From: JAUYQR01 sp031415015
GTDB taxonomy: Bacteria > Pseudomonadota > Alphaproteobacteria > Rhodobacterales > Rhodobacteraceae
DNA: 64,000 nucleotides
Reading direction: 5' to 3'
Assembly (NCBI GenBank): GCA_031415015.1
Contig: JANOQT010000083.1
Span: forward strand, 19,577-83,576
This document shows, piece by piece, positions 8,819-17,564 of this stretch. Position 1 is the stretch's first letter. The number at the start of each line of letters is the position of its first letter. The notes below the pieces were generated by a model, which was given only the letters and a program-made list of their open reading frames with translations, was not told the DNA's origin and searched no databases. A program made the position numbers and the translations under genes.

Positions 8819-10018
8819 ATGTCGTCTCTTTTGACCAATAACAGCGCGATGGTAGCCCTTCAGACCATGAAGGGCATCAGCGCCAACATGAACAAGACCC
8901 AGGCGGAAATTTCCACCGGCAAGATGGTCGGCTCCGCAAAGGACAACGCAGCTGTCTGGGCGATCTCGAAGGTGATGGAATCAGACGTACAGGGCTTCAA
9001 GGGGATTTCGGACAGTCTTTCCGTCGGCTCTGCGACGCTGACCGTGGCGCGCCAGGCCTCGGAATCGGTGACCAAGCTCTTGACCGAGATGAAGGGCAAA
9101 ATTGTTGCTGCCCAAGCCGAAAACGTTGACCGGACCAAGATCCAGACGGACATCACAGCGCTGACCAAACAGATCGAATCTGTTGTGGGTGCGGCGCAAT
9201 TCAACGGCCTGAATCTGGTGAATGGCTCGGAAACCTCGGTGAACGTGCTGTCCTCGTTGGACCGAAGCCCGACCGGTGTGACCTCCAGCAACATTCAGGT
9301 CAATGCACAGAACCTGTCCACCGACGCCGGTGCCACGCTGGCAAACGGTACCCTGTCGGCGGCGTCCGTCGTGACCGGCACTCCGGTCACGCTGAACGGC
9401 TTCACCTTCCAGGGTGGCGGCGGCGCACTGGCCAAGGATGCGCCGACGGCGAACCCGGCCACGCTGACGGCATTGGTCGCGGGCGATTCGATCGCGCTCA
9501 AGATCGGCAATACCGAAGGCCGCTACGTGGTGAAGGAAGGCGATACTGCGGATGCGCTGGTGTCCGGTTTGAAGAATTCGCTGACCGAAAGCGGACTGTC
9601 GGACAGCGACTTTACGCTATCTCTGGCCTCAGGGCAGCTTTCGGTGGCGAACAACACCAACAACCCGGCTGCAATCTCGGTCGCAGCGACCCGCGGAACG
9701 GGTGGACTGTCCGATCTGAACACGCTGGACGTAGTGTCGTCACCTGCAACGGCACTCACGGCGATCGAGGGCATGTTGCAGACCTCGATCGACGCGGCGG
9801 CTTCATTCGGCTCCGTGCAAAAGCGGATCGACATCCAGAGCGAGTTTGTCGGCCAGTTGACGGATTCACTCAAGACCGGAATTGGTGTGCTTGTGGACGC
9901 CGACATGGAAGAGGCCTCGGCCCGGTTGCAGGCGCTGCAGGTCCAGCAGCAGCTTGCGACGCAGGCCTTGTCTATCGCCAACCAGCAGCCGCAAGGGCTT
10001 CTGTCGCTGTTCCGGTAA
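8819..10018 (+). CDS. Flagellin
   Basis: The 399-aa filament protein has a conserved N-terminal D0/D1 region (LTNNSAMVALQTMKGISANM, TQAEISTGKMVGSAKDNAA) and a conserved C-terminal region (DMEEASARLQALQVQQQLATQALSIANQQPQGLLSLF). The middle (about 150-310) is variable Ala/Thr/Ser-rich surface sequence. It is secreted by the flagellar type III system. The start is set by GAAGGA 7 nt before the ATG at 8819; an upstream in-frame start at 8771 would add residues foreign to flagellins. It is followed by flaF and flbT, its dedicated regulators. Confidence 0.95.
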   Translation: MSSLLTNNSAMVALQTMKGISANMNKTQAEISTGKMVGSAKDNAAVWAISKVMESDVQGFKGISDSLSVGSATLTVARQASESVTKLLTEMKGKIVAAQAENVDRTKIQTDITALTKQIESVVGAAQFNGLNLVNGSETSVNVLSSLDRSPTGVTSSNIQVNAQNLSTDAGATLANGTLSAASVVTGTPVTLNGFTFQGGGGALAKDAPTANPATLTALVAGDSIALKIGNTEGRYVVKEGDTADALVSGLKNSLTESGLSDSDFTLSLASGQLSVANNTNNPAAISVAATRGTGGLSDLNTLDVVSSPATALTAIEGMLQTSIDAAASFGSVQKRIDIQSEFVGQLTDSLKTGIGVLVDADMEEASARLQALQVQQQLATQALSIANQQPQGLLSLFR

Positions 10019-10084
10019 TCCTGACCGGCCGCGGGGCGACCCGCGGCCACCTTCTCCCCGAAACACCGAACGGATGGACCCCAG

Positions 10085-10456
10085 ATGACGTTCCAATCTT
10101 CGCTTGCCTATGCCCAGCGGGAAACCCCGGCCCGCTCTTTCCGCTCTGTCGAATACGACCTTCTTGCCCGCGCCACCCATCGATTGAAAAGCGCCTGGGC
10201 TGGCCGAACGGCAGACTTCCCCGCGCTGGCCGCAGCGCTGCACCACAATCAGCAGATCTGGTCTGCGCTGGCTGCCGATGTGGCCGATCAAGGAAATGGC
10301 CTGCCTGCCGCCCTTCGCGCCCGGCTGTTTTACCTTTACGAGTTTACCGCACACCATACCCGCGCCATCCTTGAAGACCGTGGCAGCGTGGAGGTTCTGA
10401 CCGACATCAACACTGCGGTGATGCGCGGATTGCGCGGCGAAGGCGGTGCACCATGA
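10085..10456 (+). CDS. flaF: Flagellin synthesis regulator FlaF
   Basis: This 123-aa protein of the alphaproteobacterial FlaF family has AYAQRETPARSFRSVEYDLLARATHRL near the start and a conserved L-H-N-x-W-x-L-x-D core (LHHNQQIWSALAADV). In Caulobacter and Brucella, FlaF promotes flagellin translation or secretion and counteracts FlbT. It overlaps flbT by 4 nt (ATGA), so the pair is translationally coupled. Confidence 0.92.
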   Translation: MTFQSSLAYAQRETPARSFRSVEYDLLARATHRLKSAWAGRTADFPALAAALHHNQQIWSALAADVADQGNGLPAALRARLFYLYEFTAHHTRAILEDRGSVEVLTDINTAVMRGLRGEGGAP

Positions 10457-10857
10457 CCGGCCTCGTCCTGAAGCTCGGCCCGCATGAGCGCGTGCTGATC
10501 AACGGCGCGGTCATCGAAAACGGTGACCGGCGGTCGCGGCTGGCGATCATGACGCCGAACGCCAACATCTTGCGGCTGCGCGATGCGATTCACCCCGAAG
10601 AGGTGAATACGCCCGTGCGACGGGTCTGCTACATCGCGCAACTTGTCCTGTCTGGCGACGCCGAGGCGACGGACACTCGGATGCAGCTCTTGCGCGGCAT
10701 CGAACAGCTGAGCCAGGTGCTGACCGACCATGACAGCCGCACCCAGTTGACACTGGCCAGCACGGCAGTGCTGGAGGACCAGCATTATCAGGCCCTCAAA
10801 GCGCTACGCAGCCTTCTGCCCCGCGAGGAGCGGCTGTTTGCCGCCGGTCGCGCATGA
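10453..10857 (+). CDS. flbT: Flagellin mRNA regulator FlbT
   Basis: The 134-aa FlbT family protein has L-KLGPHERVLINGAVIENGDRRSRL at the N-terminus and a helical C-terminal half. In Caulobacter FlbT binds the 5' leader of flagellin mRNA and destabilises it until hook completion. It overlaps flaF (4 nt) and the next gene (4 nt), consistent with one operon: flagellin - flaF - flbT - DUF1217. Confidence 0.94.
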   Translation: MTGLVLKLGPHERVLINGAVIENGDRRSRLAIMTPNANILRLRDAIHPEEVNTPVRRVCYIAQLVLSGDAEATDTRMQLLRGIEQLSQVLTDHDSRTQLTLASTAVLEDQHYQALKALRSLLPREERLFAAGRA

Positions 10858-11645
10858 CTTTTCAGCCGGTACTGCCGATCGGCGGCTTTGCCGGCTGGAG
10901 CTTTCTGAAGCGGACGCTGCCTGCCCAGCAGGCGGCGCAGCAGGCCTCACCTGTCAATCAACGGGATGAGGCCTACTTTCGCGCAAAGATCGGCAAGATC
11001 GACACTGCGGACCAACTGGTGTCGGACAAGCGGCTTTTGCGCATCGCCTTGACGGCGTTCGGGCTTGAGGGGGATGTCAACAACACGGCCTTCATCCGCA
11101 AGGTCCTGCAAGATGGCACCATCCGCGAAGGTGGCCTGGCGAACCGGCTGGCTGACAAGCAGTATCAAAAGTTGTCGGCCACGTTCGGGTTTGGTGATTT
11201 TTCGGTACCGCGCAACAAGCTTTCAGACTTTGCGGACAAGATCCTGACGCAGTACCACGCCCGCAGGTTCGAATCCGCAGTGGGCGACCAAAGCAACAGC
11301 TACCGGCTGGCGCTGAACGCCGAGCGGGAAATTCCTGCCCTCGCCACCAGCACGATGAGCGAGACCGCGAAATGGTTTACCATCCTTGGCAACGCACCGA
11401 TGCGGCAGGTGATGCAGACTGCACTTGGCTTGCCGGCAAGCTTTTCGTCGATCGACATCGACCAGCAGGTTTCGGTGATGAGGTCGCGGGCCGAAGGTAT
11501 CTTCGGCAGCGACACCGTGACCCAGCTGTCGGACCCCAGAAAGCTGGACACGTTGGTGCGCCGCTATCTGGTGCGGGCAGATGTGCAGGACTTGTCCAGC
11601 ACGACATCCCCGGCAGCACTGGCGCTGCAACTGTTGCGGCGCTGA
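10854..11645 (+). CDS. DUF1217 flagellar-cluster protein
   Basis: The 263-aa protein has the DUF1217 pattern: YFRAKIGKIDTADQLVSDKRLLRIALTAFGLEGD, then FIRKVLQDGTIREGGLANRL, and a C-terminal RRYLVRADVQ. DUF1217 proteins occur beside alphaproteobacterial flagellar genes. They resemble filament-export substrates, but their role is not established. No signal peptide is seen, which fits a cytoplasmic or type-III-exported protein. It is last gene of the flagellin operon and converges on fliI with a 4-nt gap. Confidence 0.82.
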   Translation: MTFQPVLPIGGFAGWSFLKRTLPAQQAAQQASPVNQRDEAYFRAKIGKIDTADQLVSDKRLLRIALTAFGLEGDVNNTAFIRKVLQDGTIREGGLANRLADKQYQKLSATFGFGDFSVPRNKLSDFADKILTQYHARRFESAVGDQSNSYRLALNAEREIPALATSTMSETAKWFTILGNAPMRQVMQTALGLPASFSSIDIDQQVSVMRSRAEGIFGSDTVTQLSDPRKLDTLVRRYLVRADVQDLSSTTSPAALALQLLRR

Positions 11646-11649
11646 CCGG

Positions 11650-12960
11650 CTACGATGCAAGACAGCTGCGCAGCCGTTCAAAGCTGCCCGCCACCCCGGT
11701 CGAGGGTGCAGCCTCTGCCAGGAATCCGTCAAGCAGCGGCCAGAGCTTGATGGCACGGTCAATCACCGGATCCGAGCCCGCCGCATAGAGGCCGGCCTGA
11801 ATCATCAGCTCCACCCGGTCATAGGCACCTAATAAGCGCCGCGCTTCGGTGATCAGCGCGTTCTCTTCGTCATTGGCCGCATCGGGAAGCGACCGGGAAA
11901 CAGAGCGCAGCAGATCAATGGCCGGAAACCGCCCGCGTTCGGCAATGCGCCGGTCAAGGATAACGTGGCCGTCCAGAACACCGCGCAGAATATCGGCCAC
12001 CGGTTCGTCCATATCCGACCCGGCGACCAGCACCGAAAAGACCGCCGTGATGTCACCCGAACCCTCGGGGCCCGGACCGGACCGCTCGGCCAAACTCATG
12101 ATGGCATGTGACAGTGAGGGCGGATAGCCGCGCAGCGACGCCTCTTCGCCCGCTGCAAGCGCCACCTCGCGGTGCGCCTCGGCAAAGCGGGTGACGGAAT
12201 CGACCAAAAGCAGCACATGCAGCCCCTGATCGCGGAAATGTTCGGCCACAGTCATGGCGGACAGCGCGCAGAGGCGGCGCGTAAGGGGGGATTGGTCCGA
12301 TGTTGCCGTGACCACGACCGACCGCGCCATTCCCGCAGGGCCAAGGACCCGTTCGGTAAACTCGCGCAGCTCGCGGCCACGCTCTCCCACCAGGGCGATC
12401 ACCACGACATCGGTTTGCACCCCGCGCGCGAACTTGGCCAGAAGAGAGGATTTCCCGACACCTGACCCGGCAAAAAGACCGATGCGCTGGCCTTGCACCA
12501 GCGGCAAAAGCGTATCGAACACCGCAACGCCAGTTTCAAGCCGTTGGCCGAGCCGCCGCCGTGTCGCAGCAGCAGGCGCTGCCGCCCGCATGGGCCGCGG
12601 CACCGCGCCACGCATCAGCGGGCGGCCGTCCAGAGGGCGACCGTACGGGTCGATCACCCGGCCGATCCAGCTGTCGTCCGGAGAAATCTCGGCCTTGCCA
12701 AAGAGTTCTACCGGGTCATCTATGGCCATCCCTTCGCCCGATCCGTTGGGAAGAACAGTGGTGACAGTGGCGGTCAGACGCAAAACCTCACCCTCCACCG
12801 TACTGTCGCGGCTGTGGATCAACACCCGGTCGCCAAGGCTTGCCTCAGACAGACCAGCCACATCAACAGTGCCGCGACCGGTCTCAATGACCCGCCCGAT
12901 GCGGCGTATCTGCGCCGCCCCCGCAATTTCCGCCAAAAGCCCGTCAAAAATTCCGGCCAC
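11650..12960 (-). CDS. fliI: Flagellum-specific ATPase FliI
   Basis: This is an F1-beta-like ATPase with Walker A GLFAGSGVGKSSLL (about residue 160), Walker B VLLLVDSVTRF and the conserved SLSHAIMSLAERSG. It powers or assists unfolding of export substrates at the flagellar type III gate. The frame is open to 13305, but AAGGGAG lies 6 nt before a GTG at 12960. This gives 436 aa, the normal FliI length, with MAGIFDGLLAEIAG at the start. An ATG at 13008 has a poor ribosome site. fliJ was not identified next to it. Confidence 0.93.
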   Translation of the reverse strand: MAGIFDGLLAEIAGAAQIRRIGRVIETGRGTVDVAGLSEASLGDRVLIHSRDSTVEGEVLRLTATVTTVLPNGSGEGMAIDDPVELFGKAEISPDDSWIGRVIDPYGRPLDGRPLMRGAVPRPMRAAAPAAATRRRLGQRLETGVAVFDTLLPLVQGQRIGLFAGSGVGKSSLLAKFARGVQTDVVVIALVGERGRELREFTERVLGPAGMARSVVVTATSDQSPLTRRLCALSAMTVAEHFRDQGLHVLLLVDSVTRFAEAHREVALAAGEEASLRGYPPSLSHAIMSLAERSGPGPEGSGDITAVFSVLVAGSDMDEPVADILRGVLDGHVILDRRIAERGRFPAIDLLRSVSRSLPDAANDEENALITEARRLLGAYDRVELMIQAGLYAAGSDPVIDRAIKLWPLLDGFLAEAAPSTGVAGSFERLRSCLAS

Positions 12961-13007
12961 GGGATTCTCCCTTCGTTCGCTGCTTACCCTTTCTAAAGGA
13001 ATCACCA

Positions 13008-13022
13008 TTAAGCCTTGGTGAA
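13008..13022 (-). promoter_or_regulatory. CtrA-like box, fliI / flgB divergent region
   Basis: Read on the minus strand this is TTCA-CCAAGGC-TTAA, one mismatch from TTAA-N7-TTAA. It lies 48 nt upstream of the fliI GTG, the same distance as the other boxes. It is only 24 nt from the flgB ATG, so it more likely serves fliI, unless flgB has a very short leader. Confidence 0.4.
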
Positions 13023-13045
13023 AGCGGTCGAGGGAGAAGCCCACG

Positions 13046-13429
13046 ATGTTCGAGAAACTGGAACTTACCCGAATGGCGCAGGCCCTTGCCTCGCATGCCG
13101 GTGCCCGGATGGGCGTCATCGCTCGCAACGTGGCGCATGCCGACACGCCCGGATACAAGGCGCAGGACCTTCCGGAATTCTCGGATGTGTTCAAGGACAG
13201 CGGTACCGACATGCGGGCCACGCGCCCCGGCCATTTCGCAGCGGCATCCCAGCCCATCGACATGAAGACCGAAAACGCCCCGGGACGCGAAGCACCAAAC
13301 GGCAATACGGTGTCGCTGGAAGGCGAGATGGTAAAATCTGTCGAAGCCCGGCAAAGCCATGAGATGGCACTGGCGGTCTACCGCGCCACCTCGGACGTGA
13401 TCCGGGCCAGCCTTGGACGGGCGCGCTGA
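13046..13429 (+). CDS. flgB: Flagellar proximal rod protein FlgB
   Basis: This 127-aa protein has the rod/hook N-terminal motif variant MGVIARNVAHADTPGYKAQDLP (about 22-43) and a C-terminal helical zone (KSVEARQSHEMALAVYRATSDVIRASLGRAR). FlgB forms the proximal rod with FlgC, FlgF and FliE. It starts the plus-strand operon flgB-C-fliE-fliQ-flgF-G-A-H-fliL-like. Confidence 0.95.
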   Translation: MFEKLELTRMAQALASHAGARMGVIARNVAHADTPGYKAQDLPEFSDVFKDSGTDMRATRPGHFAAASQPIDMKTENAPGREAPNGNTVSLEGEMVKSVEARQSHEMALAVYRATSDVIRASLGRAR

Positions 13430-13431
13430 TC

Positions 13432-13815
13432 ATGGGAAATGACCTTCTCTCCTCCTTGTCTTTCGCCGCCTCCGGGATGGAGACGCAGGCGATGCGCCTG
13501 CGCCATGTCTCGGAGAATATCGCGAACGCCGACACGCCCGGCTACCACCGCAAGGTGATGAGCTTTGACGAAGCGATGGATACCGGGCTGGTGCAGCCTG
13601 GACAAGTGCATCTTGACCAGTCCGATCTGGTCAAAATCTACGACCCCGGCCACCCGTTGGCCGATGAAACCGGTCACTATGACGGCTCGAATGTCGATCT
13701 GGTGATTGAAATCGCTGACGCGCGCGAAGCGCAGCGCAGCTACGAGGCGAACCTCAGGATGTTCGATCAGACGCGTCAAATGACGCAAAGTCTGTTCGAT
13801 CTTCTGCGCCGATAG
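13432..13815 (+). CDS. flgC: Flagellar proximal rod protein FlgC
   Basis: The 127-aa protein has the classical SAASGM-type start (SFAASGMETQAMRLRHVSENIANADTPGY) and a C-terminal YEANLRMFDQTRQMTQSLFDLL. FlgC forms the proximal rod. The start is 2 nt after the flgB stop, so the two are coupled. Confidence 0.96.
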   Translation: MGNDLLSSLSFAASGMETQAMRLRHVSENIANADTPGYHRKVMSFDEAMDTGLVQPGQVHLDQSDLVKIYDPGHPLADETGHYDGSNVDLVIEIADAREAQRSYEANLRMFDQTRQMTQSLFDLLRR

Positions 13816-13827
13816 AGGAGTTCCAGA

Positions 13828-14118
13828 ATGGATTTGAAGACCTCTTTCGTTAGTCAGGCCTACGCCAATGCCAAAACGGCGGCGGCCCCCCAGCCAAAGG
13901 CAGGCGGGGCCGCCGATGGCTTTGCCAAGCTGGCCGGGAACTTCATGTCTGCCTTGCAGGAACATGAAACAACAGCCCGCGCCGCGATGACCGGCGGCGC
14001 GGACCCGCATGCCTTGGTGCAGGCGCTGGCCTCATCGCAGCTGGCGGTGGAGACGGTGGCAACAGTGCGTGACCGGGTCGTCGAGGCGTATCAGGAAATC
14101 CTGAGGATGCCGGTATGA
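13828..14118 (+). CDS. fliE: Flagellar hook-basal body protein FliE
   Basis: The 96-aa FliE has the typical Ala-rich N-terminus and the conserved AL-SSQLAVETVATVRDRVVEAYQEILRMPV end. FliE joins the MS ring to the rod and is the first type-III rod substrate. It overlaps fliQ by 4 nt. Confidence 0.94.
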   Translation: MDLKTSFVSQAYANAKTAAAPQPKAGGAADGFAKLAGNFMSALQEHETTARAAMTGGADPHALVQALASSQLAVETVATVRDRVVEAYQEILRMPV

Positions 14119-14381
14119 CCGACGAGATGATCTTTGATGTGATGCGCCAGGGCCTGTGGGTTGCCGTGATTATTGCGGCACCGCTGCTGACCGTAGCACT
14201 TGTGGCGGGGGTGGTCGTCGGCCTGTTTCAGGCGCTGACCTCGATACAGGAGATGACACTGACCTTCGTGCCGAAGGCCGCGCTGATGATGGTCGCCTTC
14301 TGGGCATCGATGAGCTTCATGACCGCAACGCTGGTGTCCTTTTTCACCGAGACGATCATTCCGCAGATCGCGGGGGGCTAA
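14115..14381 (+). CDS. fliQ: Flagellar export gate protein FliQ
   Basis: The 88-aa protein has two membrane helices (about 14-38 and 53-75) and the FliQ pattern VVVGLFQALTSIQEMTLTFVPK. With FliP and FliR it builds the helical export gate inside the MS ring. Placement inside the rod operon, apart from fliP and fliR, is common in alphaproteobacteria. Confidence 0.95.
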   Translation: MTDEMIFDVMRQGLWVAVIIAAPLLTVALVAGVVVGLFQALTSIQEMTLTFVPKAALMMVAFWASMSFMTATLVSFFTETIIPQIAGG

Positions 14382-14384
14382 GAC

Positions 14385-15095
14385 ATGGACGCCGCAGGAT
14401 ACACCACGCTGACCCGCCAATCCGGACTGATGCGGGAAATGGCGATGGTGGCCAACAACATCGCCAACAGCTCTACCACCGGATTTCGACGAGAAGGCAT
14501 TGTTTTCTCGGAGTTTGTTGAGAGGATGGACACCGATCCGTCGCTGTCGATGGCCTATGCAAGCGGCCGCAACGTCGATCTGCGGCAAGCGACTCTGGCC
14601 CAGACCGGCGGCAGCTTTGATTTCGCCATACAGGGTGAAGGGTTTTTCCTGATCGAGACGCCGCAAGGCGAACGCCTGACCCGCGCGGGCAGCTTTACCC
14701 CCTCCGCGGAGGGGGAATTGGTGACCATGGACGGCTACCGCCTGCTGGATGCGGGCGGCGCGCCGATCTTCATCCCGCCAGACGCGAAATCTGTGGCCTT
14801 GGCGCAAGATGGAACGCTTTCGGTGGCGGGTGAGCCGCTTGCGCAGGTCGGGCTCTGGCAGCCATCAGACCCGCTCAGTCTGCGCCACCAGTCCGGGACC
14901 ATGTTCGCTGCCGATGGGGTAGAGCCGGTGACGGACGGACAGATCATGCAAGGCATGCTGGAGGACAGCAACGTGGAGCCGGTGTCCGAGATTGCCCGCA
15001 TGATCACGGTACAGCGCGCATACGAGCTGGGGCAGAAGTTCCTTGATGCCGAAGACGCCCGGGTGCGCGGCGTTATTCAGGCGCTGGGCAAGTGA
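14385..15095 (+). CDS. flgF: Flagellar rod protein FlgF
   Basis: This 236-aa rod protein has the N-terminal MVANNIANSSTTGFRREGIVF motif and a central GSFDFAIQGEGFFLIETPQGE-L-TRAGSF. The C-terminal heptad motif is NVEPVSEIARMITVQRAYELGQKFLDAED. The single-domain length matches FlgF rather than FlgE. It is transcribed between fliQ and flgG. Confidence 0.94.
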   Translation: MDAAGYTTLTRQSGLMREMAMVANNIANSSTTGFRREGIVFSEFVERMDTDPSLSMAYASGRNVDLRQATLAQTGGSFDFAIQGEGFFLIETPQGERLTRAGSFTPSAEGELVTMDGYRLLDAGGAPIFIPPDAKSVALAQDGTLSVAGEPLAQVGLWQPSDPLSLRHQSGTMFAADGVEPVTDGQIMQGMLEDSNVEPVSEIARMITVQRAYELGQKFLDAEDARVRGVIQALGK

Positions 15096-15105
15096 GGGGG
15101 ATGAA

Positions 15106-15891
15106 ATGAAAGCGCTTCAGATCGCGGCCACCGGGATGGCGGCGCAACAGATGAAGGTGGATGTTGTCTCGAACAACCTCGCCAACATGTCGACCACCGG
15201 CTACAACCCCCGCCGCGCCGATTTCGCCGACCTGCACTATCAGCAGATGGCGCGCCCCGGCAGCGTGACTGCGGCGGATGGCAGCATGCTTCCCACCGGC
15301 ATCCAGATCGGGCTTGGGGTGCGGCCTGCATCCGTTTCCGTAGTGCTGGGCCAAGGTGGGCTGGAAGCGACGGGGTCAGACTTGGATGTGGCCATCGACG
15401 GCAATGGCTATATCGAGGTGACAATGCCATCGGGACAGACCGGCTACACGCGCGACGGTGCGCTGAAACGGTCGGCCGACGGGCTGATTGTCACCTCCGA
15501 TGGCTTCACGGTCGCCCCCGGGATCACAATTCCGACCGACGCGCTTGGCCTGACGATAAGCCCGTCCGGCGAAGTCTTTGCGAATTTTGCCGACCGGGTG
15601 GAACCGGAATCGATCGGCCAGTTGAATCTCACGTCCTTCTCCAATGAAAAAGGGCTGGAGGCGATCGGATCCAACTTGTTCCTCGAAAGCCCGGCCTCCG
15701 GCCCCGGCTATTCGGCGGCACCCGGGGTGGACGGACTGGGGACGCTGCGACAGGGATATCTTGAGGGCAGTTCGGTCGACGCGGTCCGCGAAGTGACGGA
15801 ACTGATCAAGGCCCAGCGCGGCTACGAATTGAACGCCAAGGTCATCACTGCCGCCGACCAGATGCTGTCTGCAACAACGCAGGTGCGCTGA
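15106..15891 (+). CDS. flgG: Flagellar distal rod protein FlgG
   Basis: This 261-aa protein starts MKALQIAATGMAAQQMKVDV and contains SNNLANMSTTGYNPRRADF. It carries the FlgG-specific insert (PGSVTAADGSMLPTGIQIGLGVRP) and ends VREVTELIKAQRGYELNAKVI. FlgG polymerises into the distal rod. The frame is open upstream within flgF, but ATG 15106 with GAGGGGATG before it gives the family length. The stop and the flgA ATG share one base (TGATG). Confidence 0.97.
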   Translation: MKALQIAATGMAAQQMKVDVVSNNLANMSTTGYNPRRADFADLHYQQMARPGSVTAADGSMLPTGIQIGLGVRPASVSVVLGQGGLEATGSDLDVAIDGNGYIEVTMPSGQTGYTRDGALKRSADGLIVTSDGFTVAPGITIPTDALGLTISPSGEVFANFADRVEPESIGQLNLTSFSNEKGLEAIGSNLFLESPASGPGYSAAPGVDGLGTLRQGYLEGSSVDAVREVTELIKAQRGYELNAKVITAADQMLSATTQVR

Positions 15892-16310
15892 TGTGGCGTG
15901 TGATCGCTGCCTTGGTTCTGGCGCAACCGGCCTTCGCCGACAGTCTGGTTGCCACCCGGACGATCCGCGCGCAGTCGGTCATCGGGCCGGACGACCTGAC
16001 GCTTGTCGATGCCGAGGTGCCAGGTGCCGCCACCGATCTGGCCGAGGCGCTTGGCCTTGAGGCGCGGGTCGCGATTTACGCCGGCAAACCGGTGCGGCTG
16101 TCCGATCTTGGCGCGCCGGCCCTGATTGACCGAAATCAGGTGGTGACACTGGTCTATCTGGCAGGGGGCCTGACGATTTCGACCGAAGGCCGGGCCATGG
16201 GGCGCGGCGCGGAAGGTGATGTGATCCGGGTGATCAACCTCGCCTCACGGTCAACGGTCAGCGGGCGCGTCGGCCCGGGTGGCGTGGTTTATGTTGGTGT
16301 GGAGCGATGA
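15891..16310 (+). CDS. flgA: P-ring assembly chaperone FlgA
   Basis: This 139-aa protein has a signal peptide (MWRVIAALVLAQPAFA) followed by an SAF/FlgA core (ATRTIRAQSVIGPDDLTLVDAEVPG, NQVVTLVYLAGGLTISTEGRAMGRGAEGDVIRVIN). It is the short alphaproteobacterial form, lacking the N-terminal extension of enterobacterial FlgA. It helps periplasmic FlgI assemble the P ring, but flgI is not in this window. Confidence 0.92.
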   Translation: MWRVIAALVLAQPAFADSLVATRTIRAQSVIGPDDLTLVDAEVPGAATDLAEALGLEARVAIYAGKPVRLSDLGAPALIDRNQVVTLVYLAGGLTISTEGRAMGRGAEGDVIRVINLASRSTVSGRVGPGGVVYVGVER

Positions 16311-17038
16311 AGTCGATGATGCGCAATGCGATTTTTCTAGGGTTGGTCCTGTCGGGCTGCGGCAAGCTTGGCCAGGTGGGCCGCGCGCCGGAGTTTTCTC
16401 CGGTGGAAGGCAGCGCTCCGCACAGCGCGATGTATTCCGCCACCCTGCCCGAGGATGTGGGCGCGCCTGTCCCGTCCGACGCGTCCTCACTTTGGACCGC
16501 GGGAACTGACTCGCTGTTCGGTGACCGACGGGCGGCGCAGCGCGGTGATATCCTGACAGTGGTGATCGAGATCGACGACAGCGCCACGATTTCCAATTCG
16601 ACAGGCCGCAGCCGCAGCGGATCGCAGAAATCCGGGCTTCCCGATTTCCTGGGCATTCCGCAGCGGATCAACGAAGCTCTGCCCGAAGGTGCCAGCCTGG
16701 ACGAAGCGTTTGAGACGAAATCGTCCTCCACGTTCAAGGGAAACGGCAATGTGGCCCGCACCGAACAGCTGACCCTCCGGGTCGCGGCCACGGTGGTGGA
16801 GGAATTGCCCAACGGGGTATTGCGCATCGAGGGGCAACAGGAGGTTCGGGTGAATTTCGAACTGCGAGAGCTGATCGTTACCGGGTTCGTGCGGCCGGTC
16901 GATATCTCGCGTCAGAACGAGATCACCTATGACAAGATCGCGGGTGCCCGGATAGCTTATGGTGGACGCGGTCAGATCACGGATGTGCAGCAGCCGACCT
17001 ACGGTCAGCAAGCGGCCGACATCGTGTTGCCGTTCTGA
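16307..17038 (+). CDS. flgH: Flagellar L-ring lipoprotein FlgH
   Basis: The 243-aa protein has a lipobox LSGC around residues 15-18. It has the FlgH signatures SLFGDRRAAQRGDILTVVIEIDDSA and RIEGQQEVRVNFELRELIVTGFVRPVDIS. It forms the outer-membrane L ring. It overlaps flgA by 4 nt. Confidence 0.96.
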   Translation: MKSMMRNAIFLGLVLSGCGKLGQVGRAPEFSPVEGSAPHSAMYSATLPEDVGAPVPSDASSLWTAGTDSLFGDRRAAQRGDILTVVIEIDDSATISNSTGRSRSGSQKSGLPDFLGIPQRINEALPEGASLDEAFETKSSSTFKGNGNVARTEQLTLRVAATVVEELPNGVLRIEGQQEVRVNFELRELIVTGFVRPVDISRQNEITYDKIAGARIAYGGRGQITDVQQPTYGQQAADIVLPF

Positions 17039-17040
17039 TC

Positions 17041-17544
17041 ATGATGGGCAAAGTTATTCCCATAATCCTCGCACTCGCGGGCCTTGGTGGCGGTATCGGT
17101 GCCGGACTGTTCTTGCGCCCAGCCGCCGATGCGCCCGCTGCCGAAGACGCCACAAGTCACGCCGACGGCGAAGAAAAGGTGGATGATCACGCCGCCGACA
17201 GCGACGCGGAAGCCGAAGGTCTGCCGGAATACGTCAAGATGAACAATCAGTTCGTCGTGCCCGTGGTCGAAGACGGGCGGGTTTCGGCGATGGTGGTCCT
17301 GTCGCTGAGCCTTGAGGTGGACGCAGGCAATACCGAGGCGATCTACACCCGGGAGCCAAAGCTGCGCGACGCGTTTCTTCAGGTTCTCTTCGATCATGCA
17401 AATGTCGGCGGGTTCGGTGGGTCATTTACTGACGGCTCGAACCTGGTGGTGTTGCGCGAAAGCCTCAAAGAGGCCGCCAATCTGGTGATGGGCGGGCTTG
17501 TCTCTGATATCCTGATCACCGATATCGCCCGTCAGGACAGCTGA
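17041..17544 (+). CDS. FliL-family protein (first of two)
   Basis: This 167-aa protein has one N-terminal membrane helix (about 4-26), an acidic linker (AEDATSHADGEEKVDDHAADSDAEAE) and a C-terminal FliL-like domain. The domain begins MNNQFVVPVVEDGRVSAMVVLSLSLEVD and ends VSDILITDIARQDS. FliL proteins surround the stator and stabilise it. A second, more canonical FliL lies at 26720-27202. It is last gene of the flgB operon, 2 nt after flgH. Confidence 0.75.
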   Translation: MMGKVIPIILALAGLGGGIGAGLFLRPAADAPAAEDATSHADGEEKVDDHAADSDAEAEGLPEYVKMNNQFVVPVVEDGRVSAMVVLSLSLEVDAGNTEAIYTREPKLRDAFLQVLFDHANVGGFGGSFTDGSNLVVLRESLKEAANLVMGGLVSDILITDIARQDS

Positions 17545-17564
17545 GCGGACAGTGCGTCGCGCTG

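Noticed and set aside
11266..11276. GGTTCGAATCC, like a tRNA T-loop
   Set aside because: It lies inside the DUF1217 gene and no acceptor, D or anticodon arms can be built around it.
12961..13008. ATG 13008 as the fliI start
   Set aside because: Weak ribosome site and extra length; GTG 12960 has AAGGGAG at ideal spacing and gives normal FliI length.
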